This document shows, piece after piece, positions 8,184-17,783 of a stretch of DNA of 64,000 nucleotides; positions within the stretch are counted from its first letter, which is position 1, and each line of letters starts with the position of its first letter. The stretch is from assembly GCA_963845425.1 (NCBI GenBank), contig CAWJSC010000005.1:248001-312000 (forward strand). The letters run 5' to 3'. Source of the DNA: DATDAH01 sp963845425 (lineage in GTDB: Bacteria; Actinomycetota; Acidimicrobiia; Acidimicrobiales; DATDAH01). Both the position numbers and the translations under genes were made by a program. The notes beneath the pieces were generated by a model. The model saw only the letters and a list, made by a program, of their open reading frames with translations, was not told the DNA's origin and ran no database searches.

Positions 8184-9314
8184 TCACAGATCGAAGTAGC
8201 CGGGGACGTCGCGGTGGGGGGTGTCGAGGTAGACCTTGGCCTCCGGTGGCTGGCCGAAACGGCCGTGGCTCCAGCGAACCTCGACGTGGCCCGCGGCGAC
8301 CCGGTGCTCGTCGATCTCCCGGTCGTGGACCTCCAGGCGCCACGAGACCCGGGGCTGACCGCCGGCTTCGGGCGCCACGTCGAAGGCCTTCAGGTCGAAG
8401 CGCTGGCGCCAGTCCCAGGGCGTTCCCACCCGCACCCGCAGTGTCGCCCCCTCGGTCGTGCCCAGCACGAAGTACGGCGCCGCCTGCAGGCGCAGCAGGC
8501 GCCACGCCATCTCCTCGCGGGCGAGGGGCTTGCCGAGCTGGTGGCGCCAACGAGTGGCTGACGCCTCGGCGACGACCGTCGTCATCTCCTCGTAGCGGGC
8601 CAGCGCGCCGTCCGGCCATCCGGTCTTGAGGGTCTCGCTCAGGGCCCGCCGCTGGTCGCGGGTCATGTCAGTGGCCCGGGCCGGGAGGGCGTCGTTGCGC
8701 ACGACCTCGTAGAGGGCCTGGAACTCCGTCGGCGCCACCTCGGCGTACCAGTTGGCGATCCGCTCGTCGGTCGCCCCGAGCCGATGGTCGAACAGCGCGG
8801 AGGGCGAGGCGTTGTGCAGGATCGAGGACAGGTACTTGCAGCTGACCAGGTAGACGTGGTCGATCCGCAGGTCGGCCGGCACCCGCTCGTCGCCCGGGGC
8901 CTTGTGCGGGCCTTTCCACTCCACCCGCAGCGGCGCCTTCCCCCGCAGCCCGGTCCGAGCCTTGAGGAAGGCGAACCCGTTGGCCCAGGCGGCGAAGAAC
9001 TCCTGGCCGAGCTCCCGCCGGTCCCACGCGCCGGTGATCCGTCCCCAGGTGGCGTCGTCGACGTTCAGCAGCTCGGGCGGCCGGTGCTGGAGGGCGATGT
9101 CGAGGTCCGCCCGCCCGCACATCGCCAGGCCGGTCACGATCTCGGTGACCTCGGTCTTCAGCGCCGGCACCCCGGCAGTGTGCCAGCCCACCTCGGAGCC
9201 GCTCGGGATCGGGCGTCGGTTGGTCACGGTGGGTACACCGAGGTCGACGACGCCGGTCACCGAGATGCCGAACCCCTCCTCCGCCATCACCCCCGCGACC
9301 CACGTGGATGTCAC
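8184..9314 (-). CDS. Conserved protein of unknown function (possible nuclease-like fold)
   Basis: 376 residues, no signal peptide or membrane segment. I do not recognise the family with certainty. Conserved-looking blocks are LRVEWKGPHKAP followed by DLRIDHVYLVSCKYLS near the middle, a run of acid, then S-C-K, that loosely recalls PD-(D/E)xK nuclease cores. This is only a resemblance. The C-terminal third is beta-rich (ATLRVRVGTPWDWR, HVEVRWSHGRFG). The start is uncertain: GTG at 9314 is furthest upstream and an ATG lies at 9287. It is divergent from the next gene. Confidence 0.55.
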   Translation of the reverse strand: MTSTWVAGVMAEEGFGISVTGVVDLGVPTVTNRRPIPSGSEVGWHTAGVPALKTEVTEIVTGLAMCGRADLDIALQHRPPELLNVDDATWGRITGAWDRRELGQEFFAAWANGFAFLKARTGLRGKAPLRVEWKGPHKAPGDERVPADLRIDHVYLVSCKYLSSILHNASPSALFDHRLGATDERIANWYAEVAPTEFQALYEVVRNDALPARATDMTRDQRRALSETLKTGWPDGALARYEEMTTVVAEASATRWRHQLGKPLAREEMAWRLLRLQAAPYFVLGTTEGATLRVRVGTPWDWRQRFDLKAFDVAPEAGGQPRVSWRLEVHDREIDEHRVAAGHVEVRWSHGRFGQPPEAKVYLDTPHRDVPGYFDL

Positions 9315-9408
9315 TGGTCCCGGGCAGACTCGGGGTCGGCTCGCGCTCCGGCCTCACGGGCGCCATGAAGGGTCTCCCGCAGGGAGGCCACGTGCACCGG
9401 AGGCCACC

Positions 9409-10290
9409 GTGGCCCGCACCTGCCGTTCCCGTCCCCGTCCGACCCGCGACCTCGAGGCCCTGGCCCGCCGGCTCGACGCCATCGCCGAGGAGGCCGGCTG
9501 GGACGCCCCGCCCCTCCTCGTCGGCCTCACCGACGAGGGGGTGGAGGACGTCGACCTGCCCGCCCCCGTCCCGGGCTCCTCGGGCACCGACCCCGCCGAC
9601 CTCGTGGCCTCCCTCGTGGGCTTCGACGCCCCGGCCACCTGGGACGCCATGGCCGTGGTCGTCCAGGGCCGATCCTGGGCTCTCGACGACGCGGACGCTG
9701 ACCCCCGGCCCATTCGGCTGACCCACGTGGTCGACCGCCACGGCGGCTCGGCGTCGGTCATGCGCCACGCCGGCGAAGAGCCGACCGTCGGCGGCGCCGA
9801 GGGCCAGGGTCGCCTCGTCGACGTCTGCCGCCGGGCCCTCGGACTGGCCACCGCGCCGCCCCCCGAGGAGTCGACGGGCCTGTGGGCCCTGCTGTGGCTC
9901 GACGGCCTGCTGGCCCGGGCCGCCCGGGGCGAGAACCTGGCCGGCCTGGTCGCCGCGGCCCGGGCCCATCCCGCGGTCGAGATGGTGGCCGAGCGCGAGC
10001 CCGAGCTGGTCGACGACGCGGCCCACCGCCTTGTCCGGCTCGGCCGACTGTTCGGCCAGGCCCGGGACTGGCCGCACCTGCGGCAGGCCGCGGCGACGGG
10101 CGAGTGGCCCGTCGAGGGCCTCGCCCCCGAGGGGGCGGCGTGGATGGACGACGGCATGTTCGCCCGCTGGGTCACCGCCGACTTCCCGCTGCTGGACGAC
10201 TACCTGGCCGAGCTGGACGCCCTCCTCTCCGAACACGTCATGGCCGGCGTCCGCGGCGTTCTCGCCCAGTGGGAGCTGCTGGGGCAGTGA
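9409..10290 (+). CDS. Hypothetical protein, PPA1309-like
   Basis: 293 residues, cytoplasmic. The N-terminal part (LDAIAEEAGWDAPPLLVGL, then TWDAMAVVVQGRS and a segment about His and Gly reading VVDRHGGSASVMRH) resembles actinobacterial PPA1309-type proteins of unknown role. The C-terminal half is helical, with a W-rich region and EWPVEGLAPEGAAWMDDGMF. The GTG start at 9409 follows GGAGG at 9400-9404. Reading frames further upstream belong to the opposite-strand gene. No functional prediction is justified. Confidence 0.6.
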   Translation: MARTCRSRPRPTRDLEALARRLDAIAEEAGWDAPPLLVGLTDEGVEDVDLPAPVPGSSGTDPADLVASLVGFDAPATWDAMAVVVQGRSWALDDADADPRPIRLTHVVDRHGGSASVMRHAGEEPTVGGAEGQGRLVDVCRRALGLATAPPPEESTGLWALLWLDGLLARAARGENLAGLVAAARAHPAVEMVAEREPELVDDAAHRLVRLGRLFGQARDWPHLRQAAATGEWPVEGLAPEGAAWMDDGMFARWVTADFPLLDDYLAELDALLSEHVMAGVRGVLAQWELLGQ

Positions 10291-10295
10291 GCGGC

Positions 10296-11274
10296 CTACT
10301 CGACGTCGGGCCAGGTGGCGAAGAGGCGGTTGAGGAGGGCGATGTTGGTGTCGCTGAGGGTGGCCCAGTCGTAGATGGAGCCACCCACGGCGCCGGTCGC
10401 GGCCAGCGTCTCGGTGAAGGCCAGGATGTCCGCCTCGCTGGTCTCGTCGCCGATCCCGCCGATGCCGTGGACCACCGCGTCGGGGTTGCCCAGGTTCGCC
10501 AGGAGCCGTTCCTGGCTCTCTTCGTGGTAGCGGGCGCCGTCGTTGTAGCCGGAGGACTCGGTGCGCTGGGTCCAGTAGCTCATGGGCAGCCAGATGTCGT
10601 AGTGCGGCTCCAGCTCGGCCCACGGGAACCCGGGCCAGAAGTCCGGGTTCACCACCTCGGTCAGCACGGGCGGCAAGACGATGGCGCTGATCGGCGTCTC
10701 CGCCGCGGCCCGATCCAGCCGCCGGGAGAGCTGCAGCAGCTTGGTGTTGCGACGGGCGGCGTCGGGGACGGCCGTCGGTGTACTCGATGTCCACGCCGAT
10801 CCCGTCGAGGCGCTGACCGTCGACCTCGTAGTCGAGCAGGTCCTGCAGGTGGCCCAGGTCGGTGGCCACGCTGGCGAAGGTGGGCAGGTACCAGCCGACC
10901 ACCGCCATGTCCCGCGCGTGGGCCCGGCGTACGAACTCGTCGAGCAGGCTCCGGTCGATGAACCCGTCGGGCGAACGCTCGTCGTCCCGGTTGGCCTGGA
11001 TGTAGAGGGTGTGGACACCGGAGTCGGCCATGGCGTCGATGTCGTCGGGGGTGACCGCCGGGTCCCCGTCGGTGTAGGCGGGCCCGTAGTCATAGGCGTC
11101 GATCCAGGTGCCCAGGCCCTCGTACGCGCCGAGGTCCCGCACGGCTGCGGGCTCGGGCGGGAGCCGGTCGAGGTCGACGTCGGCGGAGAACAGGCTGCCC
11201 CTGGTCAGGAAGCCCACTACGGCGACGGTCGCCACGACGGCCATCGTCCGCGGGGACGGCACCGTGGGGGCCAT
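10296..11274 (-). pseudogene. Membrane-anchored TIM-barrel (glycosidase-like) protein with one frameshift
   Basis: About 325 residues after repair. A single hydrophobic segment (MAVVATVAVVGFLTRGSLF) at the N-terminus suggests a signal anchor, with the rest outside. The body shows barrel-like strands: VHTLYIQANRDDER, MAVVGWYLPTFA and LDGIGVDIEYTD (the acidic cluster could be catalytic), then WPGFPWAELEPHYDIWLPM and VHGIGGIGDET. The last parts are in a different frame: one extra base near 10785 separates IEYTD from AVPDAARRNTK. This resembles putative glycosyl hydrolase domains of unknown specificity. ATG at 11274 is supported by TACGGT 6 nt upstream. It ends 6 bp from the convergent gene before it. 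Confidence 0.6.
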
Positions 11275-11280
11275 CCGTCG

Positions 11281-11286
11281 ACCGTA
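11281..11286 (-). promoter_or_regulatory. Probable leaderless -10 element for the barrel protein gene
   Basis: TACGGT (minus strand) ends 6 nt before the ATG at 11274 and fixes that start. Confidence 0.45.
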
Positions 11287-11413
11287 CCGGCGGCCGTCCG
11301 GTGTCGAACCGTCGCCCCGTCCGGTGGCTCGCGGCATCCACCTGTCGTTCTTCGCGGGTCACCCGCAACGCGTACGGTGACCGCGGGATGGCGATTCCCA
11401 GGGGGAGCCCGAG

Positions 11414-12523
11414 ATGAGTGAGGTCGTCTTCGAGGCGGTGACCAAGCGGTTCGGCGACGTGACCGCCGTGGACGCGCTGACCCTGGACATCGCCGACCAG
11501 GAGTTCATGGTCCTGCTCGGGCCCTCCGGCTGCGGCAAGACCACGGCCCTGCGCATGATCGCCGGCCTCGAGACCGTGAGCGACGGGAAGCTGCGCATCG
11601 GCGACCAGGTGGTGAACGACATCGAGGCCAAGGACCGTGACATCGCCATGGTCTTCCAGAGCTACGCCCTCTACCCGCACATGACCGTGCGGGGGAACAT
11701 CGAGGTCCCGCTCAAGGCCCGCAAGTACTCCGTGGACGGCAACCAGGCCCGCAAGCTCACCGGAGCCGAGCGCACCGAGCGGGTCGACGAGGCCGCCCGG
11801 ATCCTGGGCCTCGAGCCCTACCTGGACCGCAAGCCCGGCGCCCTCTCCGGCGGTCAGCGCCAGCGGGTGGCCCTGGCTCGGGCCATCGTCCGCCGGCCCG
11901 AGGCGTTCCTCATGGACGAGCCGCTGTCCAACCTGGACGCCAAGCTCCGGGCCCAGACCCGGGTCGAGCTGGTCCAGCTCCACGAGCAGCTGGCCACCAC
12001 CTTCATCTACGTGACCCACGACCAGATCGAGGCCATGACCATGGCCGACCGCATCGCCGTCATCGCCGATGGTCGCCTCCAGCAGGTCGGCCCGCCGCAG
12101 GCCGTCTACGACCGGCCCCAGAACCTCTTCGTCGCCCGCTTCATCGGCAGCCCGCCGATGGACGTCGTCGAGGGCACGGTCACCTCGTCCACCCCCACCG
12201 AGGCGACCATCGACCTCGGCGAGGCCGGGTCGATCCCGGCCGCCGTCGCCGGCGGCCGGCCCCTCGCCGAGGGTCGGCGGGTCGCGGTCGGCATCCGGCC
12301 CGAGCACCTCACGCTCGGCTCCGGCGGTCTCCGGGGCGCGGTGAAGGTCGTCGAGTCCCTGGGCCACGAGCGCCACCTCTTCGTCGACCTCTGCGGCAAC
12401 AACATCATCTGCCGCCAGTCCTCCGAGGACGCCGCCCCGGCCATCGGCGAGCGGGTCGAGCTGCTGGTCAGGCCCGAGCACGTCCACCTCTTCGATCCCG
12501 AGAGCTCCGAGCGGGTCAACTGA
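11414..12523 (+). CDS. ugpC: Sugar ABC transporter ATP-binding protein (UgpC/MalK type)
   Basis: Energising subunit of a CUT1 carbohydrate importer, 369 residues. Walker A GPSGCGKTT is near residue 38, the signature LSGGQRQRVALARAI near 140, Walker B with LMDEPLSNLDAK near 160, and the switch His in THDQIEAMTM. The C-terminal regulatory (TOBE/MOP-like) domain from about 240 to the end is typical of MalK/UgpC. SD-like AGGGGGAG precedes the ATG. A TACGGT element about 36 nt upstream suggests a normal leader. It is the first gene of a four-gene operon; the next start overlaps its stop (TGATG). One such ATPase often serves several CUT1 importers. Confidence 0.93.
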   Translation: MSEVVFEAVTKRFGDVTAVDALTLDIADQEFMVLLGPSGCGKTTALRMIAGLETVSDGKLRIGDQVVNDIEAKDRDIAMVFQSYALYPHMTVRGNIEVPLKARKYSVDGNQARKLTGAERTERVDEAARILGLEPYLDRKPGALSGGQRQRVALARAIVRRPEAFLMDEPLSNLDAKLRAQTRVELVQLHEQLATTFIYVTHDQIEAMTMADRIAVIADGRLQQVGPPQAVYDRPQNLFVARFIGSPPMDVVEGTVTSSTPTEATIDLGEAGSIPAAVAGGRPLAEGRRVAVGIRPEHLTLGSGGLRGAVKVVESLGHERHLFVDLCGNNIICRQSSEDAAPAIGERVELLVRPEHVHLFDPESSERVN

Positions 12524-13386
12524 TGCGGAAGGGCCGCCTCAAGGAGTCGGGCCTGGCCCTGGCCTTCCTCGCCCCCTCCCTGGTCATCTTCGGGGCGTTC
12601 TTCTTCTACCCGATCGTCCGCATCGTCTACTGGGGCTTCTACCAACAGAACCGGCTGGGCACCGAGATGCGGTGGGTGGGCTGGAGCCAGTACCAGGACG
12701 TCCTCACCGGTGAGGACTTCCTCGACGGCCTGAAGACCACCCTGCTCTACGTCGTCTACACCGTGCCCGCCGGCTTGATCCTCGGTGTCGCCCTGGCGAT
12801 GGTCGCCCACCGCAAGCTCAAGGGCATCAAGGTCTTCCACACGATCTTCAGCTCGACGGTGGCCACGTCGGTCGCGGTCGCCTCGGTCATCTGGCTGGTG
12901 CTCATCAACCCGACCCAGGGCTACTTCCCGGTCGACTGGCTGTCGGACCCGAGCCGGGGTCCGGGGGGTGCGCTCTTCGGCGTGTCGATCTCGTCCATCT
13001 GGCAGAACCTGGGCCTGACCTTCATCATCGTGCTGGCCGGCCTGCAGGCCGTGCCCGACGAGTTGATGGAGGCGGCCACGGTCGACGGCATGAGCGCCGC
13101 CCGCCGCTTCTTCACCGTCACCCTGCCCCTGCTCACGCCGACCCTGCTCTTCCTCGTCGTGGTGCTGACCGTGTTCGCCTTCCAGGCCTTCGCCCAGATC
13201 GACATCCTCACCTCGGGCGGTCCGGCGGGCTCGACCGAGACCCTCGTCTACAAGATCTTCCAGAACCAGGCCCCCAGCGACCTCGGGGTGGGCTCGGTCA
13301 TGGCCGTGGGCCTGTTCGCGATCACCTTCATCGTGGCCTTGGCCCAGTTCCTCATCCTGGAGCGGCGGGTGCACTATGGCCGCTGA
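12523..13386 (+). CDS. Sugar ABC transporter permease (UgpA/MalF type)
   Basis: First inner-membrane permease of the CUT1 importer, 287 residues with about six hydrophobic helices, starting with LALAFLAPSLVIFGAFFFYP. The EAA loop that docks on the ATPase reads EAATVDGMSAARRFFTVTLP at about residues 184-203. Overlaps the preceding gene by 1 bp and the following one by 11 bp, so it is coupled to both. Confidence 0.93.
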   Translation: MRKGRLKESGLALAFLAPSLVIFGAFFFYPIVRIVYWGFYQQNRLGTEMRWVGWSQYQDVLTGEDFLDGLKTTLLYVVYTVPAGLILGVALAMVAHRKLKGIKVFHTIFSSTVATSVAVASVIWLVLINPTQGYFPVDWLSDPSRGPGGALFGVSISSIWQNLGLTFIIVLAGLQAVPDELMEAATVDGMSAARRFFTVTLPLLTPTLLFLVVVLTVFAFQAFAQIDILTSGGPAGSTETLVYKIFQNQAPSDLGVGSVMAVGLFAITFIVALAQFLILERRVHYGR

Positions 13387-14293
13387 CGCCTTGGGCCCGG
13401 ACCTGGAGCTCGAGGTCGCCCCGGCGGTCCTCGGCGGCGACACGGTCGTCGGCTCGGACCGCCCCGGCCGGCGCACGCACGGCATCAAGCAGGCCGGGTG
13501 GTACGGGCTGCTCGGCGGGCTCTCGCTGATCGTGCTCTTCCCGATATGGATGACCCTGGTGCGGGCCCTGTCCACCCCGATCGCCTACATCGACGCCGGC
13601 CAGCCCGTCACCCCCGTCGAGCCCCAGTGGGACGTCTTCTCGCGGGCCTGGACCGAGGGCGAGCTGGCCCAGAAGTTCGCCATCACCATCGTGGTCACCC
13701 TGATCATCACGGTGGCCCAGGTGGGCACGTCGCTGCTGGCCGCCTACGCCTTCGTGTTCCTGCGCTTCCCGCTGCGGGGGCCGCTGTTCGCGCTGTTCAT
13801 GGCCACCCTCATGCTGCCCATCGAGGTCACGCTGCTGGTCAACGCCGTGACCATCCGCAACCTCGGATGGCTGGACAGCTTCCAGGGCCTGACCGCACCG
13901 TTCCTGGCGGCGGCGTTCGGCACCTTCCTGCTGCGGCAGGGCTTCCTGGGGATCCCCATGGACCTGCGCGACGCGGCGGAGCTGGACGGCCTCGGCCACC
14001 TCGGCTTCCTGCGCCGGGTCGCCATCCCCGTGACCCGGCCGATCATCGCCAGCTTCACCCTGGTCGCCTTCCTGGCCGCCTGGAACCAGTACACGTGGCC
14101 CCGGGTGGCGGTCACCCAGCAGGACTGGGAGACGATCCAGATCGCGCTCAAGGGGCTGGCCGCCCGCAACATCGACCAGCTCAACATCGGCTTCGCCGCC
14201 GCCATCATCGCCGCCGTGCCGATCCTGATCCTGCTGCTGGCCTTCCAGAAGCACATCGTCCGGGGCCTGACCGCCGGCGCGGTGAAGGGGTGA
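13376..14293 (+). CDS. Sugar ABC transporter permease (UgpE/MalG type)
   Basis: Second permease, 305 residues. It has a longer hydrophilic N-terminal tail (about 40 residues) before the first helix GLLGGLSLIVLFPIWMTLV. The EAA motif appears as DLRDAAELDGLGHLGFLRRV. Ends 28 bp before the binding-protein gene. Together with the previous gene it forms the heterodimeric channel. Confidence 0.93.
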   Translation: MAADALGPDLELEVAPAVLGGDTVVGSDRPGRRTHGIKQAGWYGLLGGLSLIVLFPIWMTLVRALSTPIAYIDAGQPVTPVEPQWDVFSRAWTEGELAQKFAITIVVTLIITVAQVGTSLLAAYAFVFLRFPLRGPLFALFMATLMLPIEVTLLVNAVTIRNLGWLDSFQGLTAPFLAAAFGTFLLRQGFLGIPMDLRDAAELDGLGHLGFLRRVAIPVTRPIIASFTLVAFLAAWNQYTWPRVAVTQQDWETIQIALKGLAARNIDQLNIGFAAAIIAAVPILILLLAFQKHIVRGLTAGAVKG

Positions 14294-14321
14294 CGCCCGT
14301 TCGGGCCGGCCGCGCGGGAGC

Positions 14322-15791
14322 ATGAGGTCCGTGCGCCGTCCCCTGACCGCCGTCGTCCTCCTCGGCGCCGCCGCTCTGATCGCCTCGGCCTGTGGCCCCG
14401 CCGGTGGCGGGGCGCTGACCTACGCCACCGAGTGCCCGGTCGATGCGCTCGACACCGCGGACGGGACCGTCGACATCACCCTCTGGCACAGCTATGTGGG
14501 CCTGACCGAGCAGACCCTCAACGACATCGCCGACACCTACAACGCCAGTCAGGACCGGGTGCACGTCGACGTCCAGAGCCAGGGCGTGGGCTACGCCGAG
14601 CTGCAACGGGCCTACGAGCGGGCCATCCCCGCCGACGACCTGCCCGACATCGCCATCCTCGAGGACACCTACACCCAGAGCCTGGCCGACCTCGGCACGG
14701 TCCTGCCCGCCGCCCAGTGCGCCGAGGCCGACGGCTACACCGATTTCCAGGACGAGTTCCTGCCCATCACCACGGACTACTACTCGGTGCCGGGGACGGT
14801 GAACGGCGAGGAGACCGATGTCCTGCTCCCCGGATCGGTGAACCTGGCCACCGCGCTCCTCTACTACAACCGGGACCACTTCGAGGCGGCCGGCCTCGAC
14901 CCCGATGACCCGCCCCAGACCCTCGACGAACTGGCCGACGCGGCCCGGGCGATCAAGGACGCCGGGGTCTCCGATCGCCCCTTCGTCTGGAACATGCAGC
15001 CGTGGATGGTCGAGTTCTGGCTGACCGGGGCCGGCGCGCCGCTGGTCGACAACGACAACGGCCGGGACCTGGACGGCGCCGAGGCGTCGGCCTTCGACAA
15101 CCCCACGACCCACCGGCTGTTCGAGTTCATGGACCAGATGCAGGAGGAGGGCCTCATCAATGCCCTGCCCGGCACCGACGCCCAGTTCGACCACTACTTC
15201 GCCATGGGTCTCGAAGAGGCCTCGATGACCGTCGAGACCTCGACCGCGGTCACCACCATCAACGCCGTGCTCGAGGGCACCGCCTCGGGCGAGGACCTCG
15301 GCCTGGGCGACCTGGAGCTGCCCGAGATCGACGTGAACCTGGACGCCGCCGAGTTCCCGGGCCTGGACGCCCCGGGCCAGGGCCAGATGGGTGGCGGGGT
15401 CTGGTACATCGCCTCCACGGTCACCTCCGAGCGGCAGGCCGCGGCCTGGGACTTCATGAAGTACGTCAACGAGCCCGAGCAGCAGGCGCTGTGGCACACC
15501 CAGGGCTCGTACCTGCCGTCCCGGGGAGACGTGGCCGAGGACCCCGAGATCCAGCGCTTCTGGGAGGAGACCCGCCCAGGCCGGTGGCTCCGGAAGGCCT
15601 TCACCCTCGCCGAGGGGCTGAACCCCGACTTCCCCGGCCCGCTGATCGGCCCCTACCGGGAGGTGCGCAATGCCGTGGGTGACGCCCTCGACCGGATGAT
15701 GTTCGACGGCATGAGCCCGGCGGAGACCATCGCCGAGGCCGACGACGACATCAATGCCGCCATCGTCCGCTACAACGAGGTCAACTTCTGA
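14322..15791 (+). CDS. Extracellular sugar-binding lipoprotein (CUT1)
   Basis: Substrate-binding protein of the preceding permeases, 489 residues. It has a lipoprotein signal, RRPLTAVVLLGAAALIASAC, with cleavage expected before the Cys of ASAC. The mature part shows type 1 binding-protein features: VDITLWHSYVGLTEQTLNDIADTYN and the late GQMGGGVWYIASTVTSERQAAA. The substrate cannot be told from sequence; sn-glycerol-3-phosphate or an oligosaccharide are the usual alternatives. Being last in the operon is less common than being first. The nearby glucokinase suggests glucose-containing sugar. Confidence 0.92.
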   Translation: MRSVRRPLTAVVLLGAAALIASACGPAGGGALTYATECPVDALDTADGTVDITLWHSYVGLTEQTLNDIADTYNASQDRVHVDVQSQGVGYAELQRAYERAIPADDLPDIAILEDTYTQSLADLGTVLPAAQCAEADGYTDFQDEFLPITTDYYSVPGTVNGEETDVLLPGSVNLATALLYYNRDHFEAAGLDPDDPPQTLDELADAARAIKDAGVSDRPFVWNMQPWMVEFWLTGAGAPLVDNDNGRDLDGAEASAFDNPTTHRLFEFMDQMQEEGLINALPGTDAQFDHYFAMGLEEASMTVETSTAVTTINAVLEGTASGEDLGLGDLELPEIDVNLDAAEFPGLDAPGQGQMGGGVWYIASTVTSERQAAAWDFMKYVNEPEQQALWHTQGSYLPSRGDVAEDPEIQRFWEETRPGRWLRKAFTLAEGLNPDFPGPLIGPYREVRNAVGDALDRMMFDGMSPAETIAEADDDINAAIVRYNEVNF

Positions 15792-15948
15792 CGGTGGTCG
15801 CGCACCGGCGGGCTGTCCGGGCGGGTGGGGCTCAGGAGTCGGTGAACTCGACCGAGGCGATCAGGGGGTCAATCGTCGCCGTCCCCGGCGTCGTCGACGG
15901 GGCCGATGAGGCGGCGGTGCGGCTGCCGGCCGGGCACCGGTCCCACGC

Positions 15949-16704
15949 TCAGTCCGGGGCGGGCTCCTCGCCGGAGGCGACGAGGGCGGCGCCGACGATG
16001 CCCGCTTGGTTGCGGAGCTCGGCGGGGACGACCTCGGCCCGCACGTCCAGGTAGGCGGCGAACTTGTCGAACTTGCGGCTGACCCCGCCGCCGATGACGA
16101 AGCGGTCGGGGGTGAAGAGCAGCTCCAGGTGGTGGAGGTAGCGGTTCACGCGGCCGCCCCAGTCCTCCCAGGAGAGGTCCTCGTCGTCGCGTACGGCGGC
16201 GGCGGCATAGGCCTCGGCGGCGCCGCCTTCCAGCTGGAGGTGGCCGAACTCGGTGTTGGGCACCAGCTCGCCGCGGTGGAGGAGGGCCGAACCGATGCCG
16301 GTGCCGAAGGTGAGGACGAGGACGACGCCGTGCTGCCCGCGGGCCGCGCCGTAGTGGGTCTCGGCGAGTCCGGCGGCGTCCGCGTCGTTGAGCACGATCA
16401 CCGGTCGGCCGACGGCGGCGGAGAAGACGTGGGCGGCGTCGGTGCCGACCCAGCTCTTGTCCATGTTCGCCGCACTGCGGATGACGCCGTGCTGGACGAT
16501 GCCGGGGAACGTGCAGCCGATGGTCCCCTCGGTGGGGAAGCGCTCGACGACCGCCTTGAAGGCACCGGTCACCGCCCGGGGCGTGGCCGGCTGGGGTGTC
16601 TCCAGCCGGAAGCGCTCGGCGGTGAACTCGGCCGTGGCCAGGTCGACGGGCGCGCCCTTGACCCCGCTGCCCCCGATGTCGACCCCCAGCACCGGCCCGG
16701 TCAT
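15949..16704 (-). CDS. ppgK: Polyphosphate glucokinase (ROK family)
   Basis: Phosphorylates glucose using polyphosphate (and often ATP), giving glucose-6-phosphate in the cytoplasm. 251 residues, typical for the actinobacterial enzyme. The phosphate-binding block LGVDIGGSGVKGAPVD is near the N-terminus, LNDADAAGLAE contains the catalytic Asp region, and TFGTGIGSALLHRG is the second phosphate motif. Convergent with the sugar ABC operon; the two probably act in the same carbohydrate route, although they are not co-transcribed. The 157 bp between them hold no gene that I can see. Confidence 0.93.
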   Translation of the reverse strand: MTGPVLGVDIGGSGVKGAPVDLATAEFTAERFRLETPQPATPRAVTGAFKAVVERFPTEGTIGCTFPGIVQHGVIRSAANMDKSWVGTDAAHVFSAAVGRPVIVLNDADAAGLAETHYGAARGQHGVVLVLTFGTGIGSALLHRGELVPNTEFGHLQLEGGAAEAYAAAAVRDDEDLSWEDWGGRVNRYLHHLELLFTPDRFVIGGGVSRKFDKFAAYLDVRAEVVPAELRNQAGIVGAALVASGEEPAPD

Positions 16705-16725
16705 GCCCGACCCCTCCGACCCATC

Positions 16726-16775
16726 CGAAATTGCGTCGATTTGTCACGCTGAGCGTGACAAATCAGCGCCAGAAC
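16726..16775. repeat. Divergent hairpin repeat, copy F, with a strong inner palindrome
   Basis: The right end GCGCCAGAAC (16766-16775) matches the 50-bp repeat family; the left end has diverged. Inside, ATTTGTCACGCT (16739-16750) and AGCGTGACAAAT (16752-16763) form a perfect 12-bp inverted repeat around one base. It lies between the start of ppgK and the end of the cyclase gene, so it could be a terminator or a regulator site for ppgK. Confidence 0.5.
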
Positions 16776-16789
16776 GCCGGCGGTCGCCA

Positions 16790-17717
16790 TCACTTGACCA
16801 GGGTCGGGGCGACGGGGCTGCCGGCGCCCCGGGTGAAGGGGAGGGGGGTGGCGGTGAGGAGGCCGTCGTACTGGCCGTCGGCCGCGCAGTCCTCGGCCAG
16901 GTCGTCCAGGAACCAGAGCTGGCCCTGCAGCAGCCCCATGTCCCGCAGGTGCAGCAGGTGTACCGGCAGCAGGACGGCGGGGTCCTCGCACGGGAAGCAC
17001 TCGAACACCAGCGTGTCGGTGGCCACGGCGGCCACGTCGTGGTCCCGCAGCCACTCGACGGACTGGGTCGACAGCCCCGGGCTGGGGTTGGCGAACCGCA
17101 GCTTGTCGCCCTGGGCGAGGAAGGCCATCTGGCCGGTGCGGACCATGAGGACGTCGCCGGGCTGCACGTCGATGACGCCGAGGGCGGCGGCCTCGTCCAG
17201 GTCGTCGCCGGTGATGGGGTGGCCGTCGTCGAAGCGTGTCGACGCCGAGGGCGCGGGCCACGTCCAGCAGGACGCCCCGGCTGACCAGCGGCCCGACGGT
17301 GTCGATGCCGAGGCGGTGGCAGCCCGCCTCGTCGACCTCGGCGAAGGGGACGTCGTTGTAGTACCGCTCCTCGTAGCCGGCGTGGGCCAGGGAGTCCCAG
17401 TGGGTGGCGGCCTGGATGCCCATGCTCACCCGGTCGTCGGTGGCGCAGAAGTCGGCGGTGTCGCCGGTGTAGGACTGGTTGACGGCGATCATCGTGCGCT
17501 CGGGGTTGTCCCGGCCGGGGATCATCCCGGTCTGGGGGCCGTCCTCGTCGAAGGGGATGGCCAGGCTGAAGGCCTTCCCCTGCTTGGCGGCGGCCACCCC
17601 CCGCAGGACGGCGGCCTGGTCGATCAGGTTGAGCGTGCCCCGCTGGTCGTCCTCACCCCAGCGTCCCCAGTTGGAGACACGGGCGGCCAGGTCCTTGAGG
17701 TGCGGCGGCAGTGCCAT
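16790..17717 (-). pseudogene. Cyclase family protein (kynurenine formamidase-like), one frameshift
   Basis: Metal-dependent hydrolase of the cyclase/KynB superfamily, about 308 residues once repaired. The N-terminal WGRWGEDDQRGTLNLID and ATHWDSLAH (a His-x-Asp metal motif) are in the first frame. An extra base near 17240 breaks it after GVDT. DDGHPITGDDLDEA, VQPGDVLMVRTG and the closing CEDPAVLLPVHLLHL continue in another frame. ATG at 17717 is used; a GTG lies directly before it. Possible substrates include N-formylkynurenine or other cyclic amides and esters. Divergent from the ureohydrolase gene. Confidence 0.8.
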
Positions 17718-17771
17718 CACCCCAGCCTCGCGCGCCGGTGGTCGCCGCCGGACACCGGCGGGCCCGGCACC

Positions 17772-17777
17772 TACCGT
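17772..17777 (+). promoter_or_regulatory. Probable leaderless -10 element for the ureohydrolase gene
   Basis: TACCGT fits TANNNT and ends 6 nt before the ATG at 17784. Confidence 0.45.
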
Positions 17778-17783
17778 GACGCC

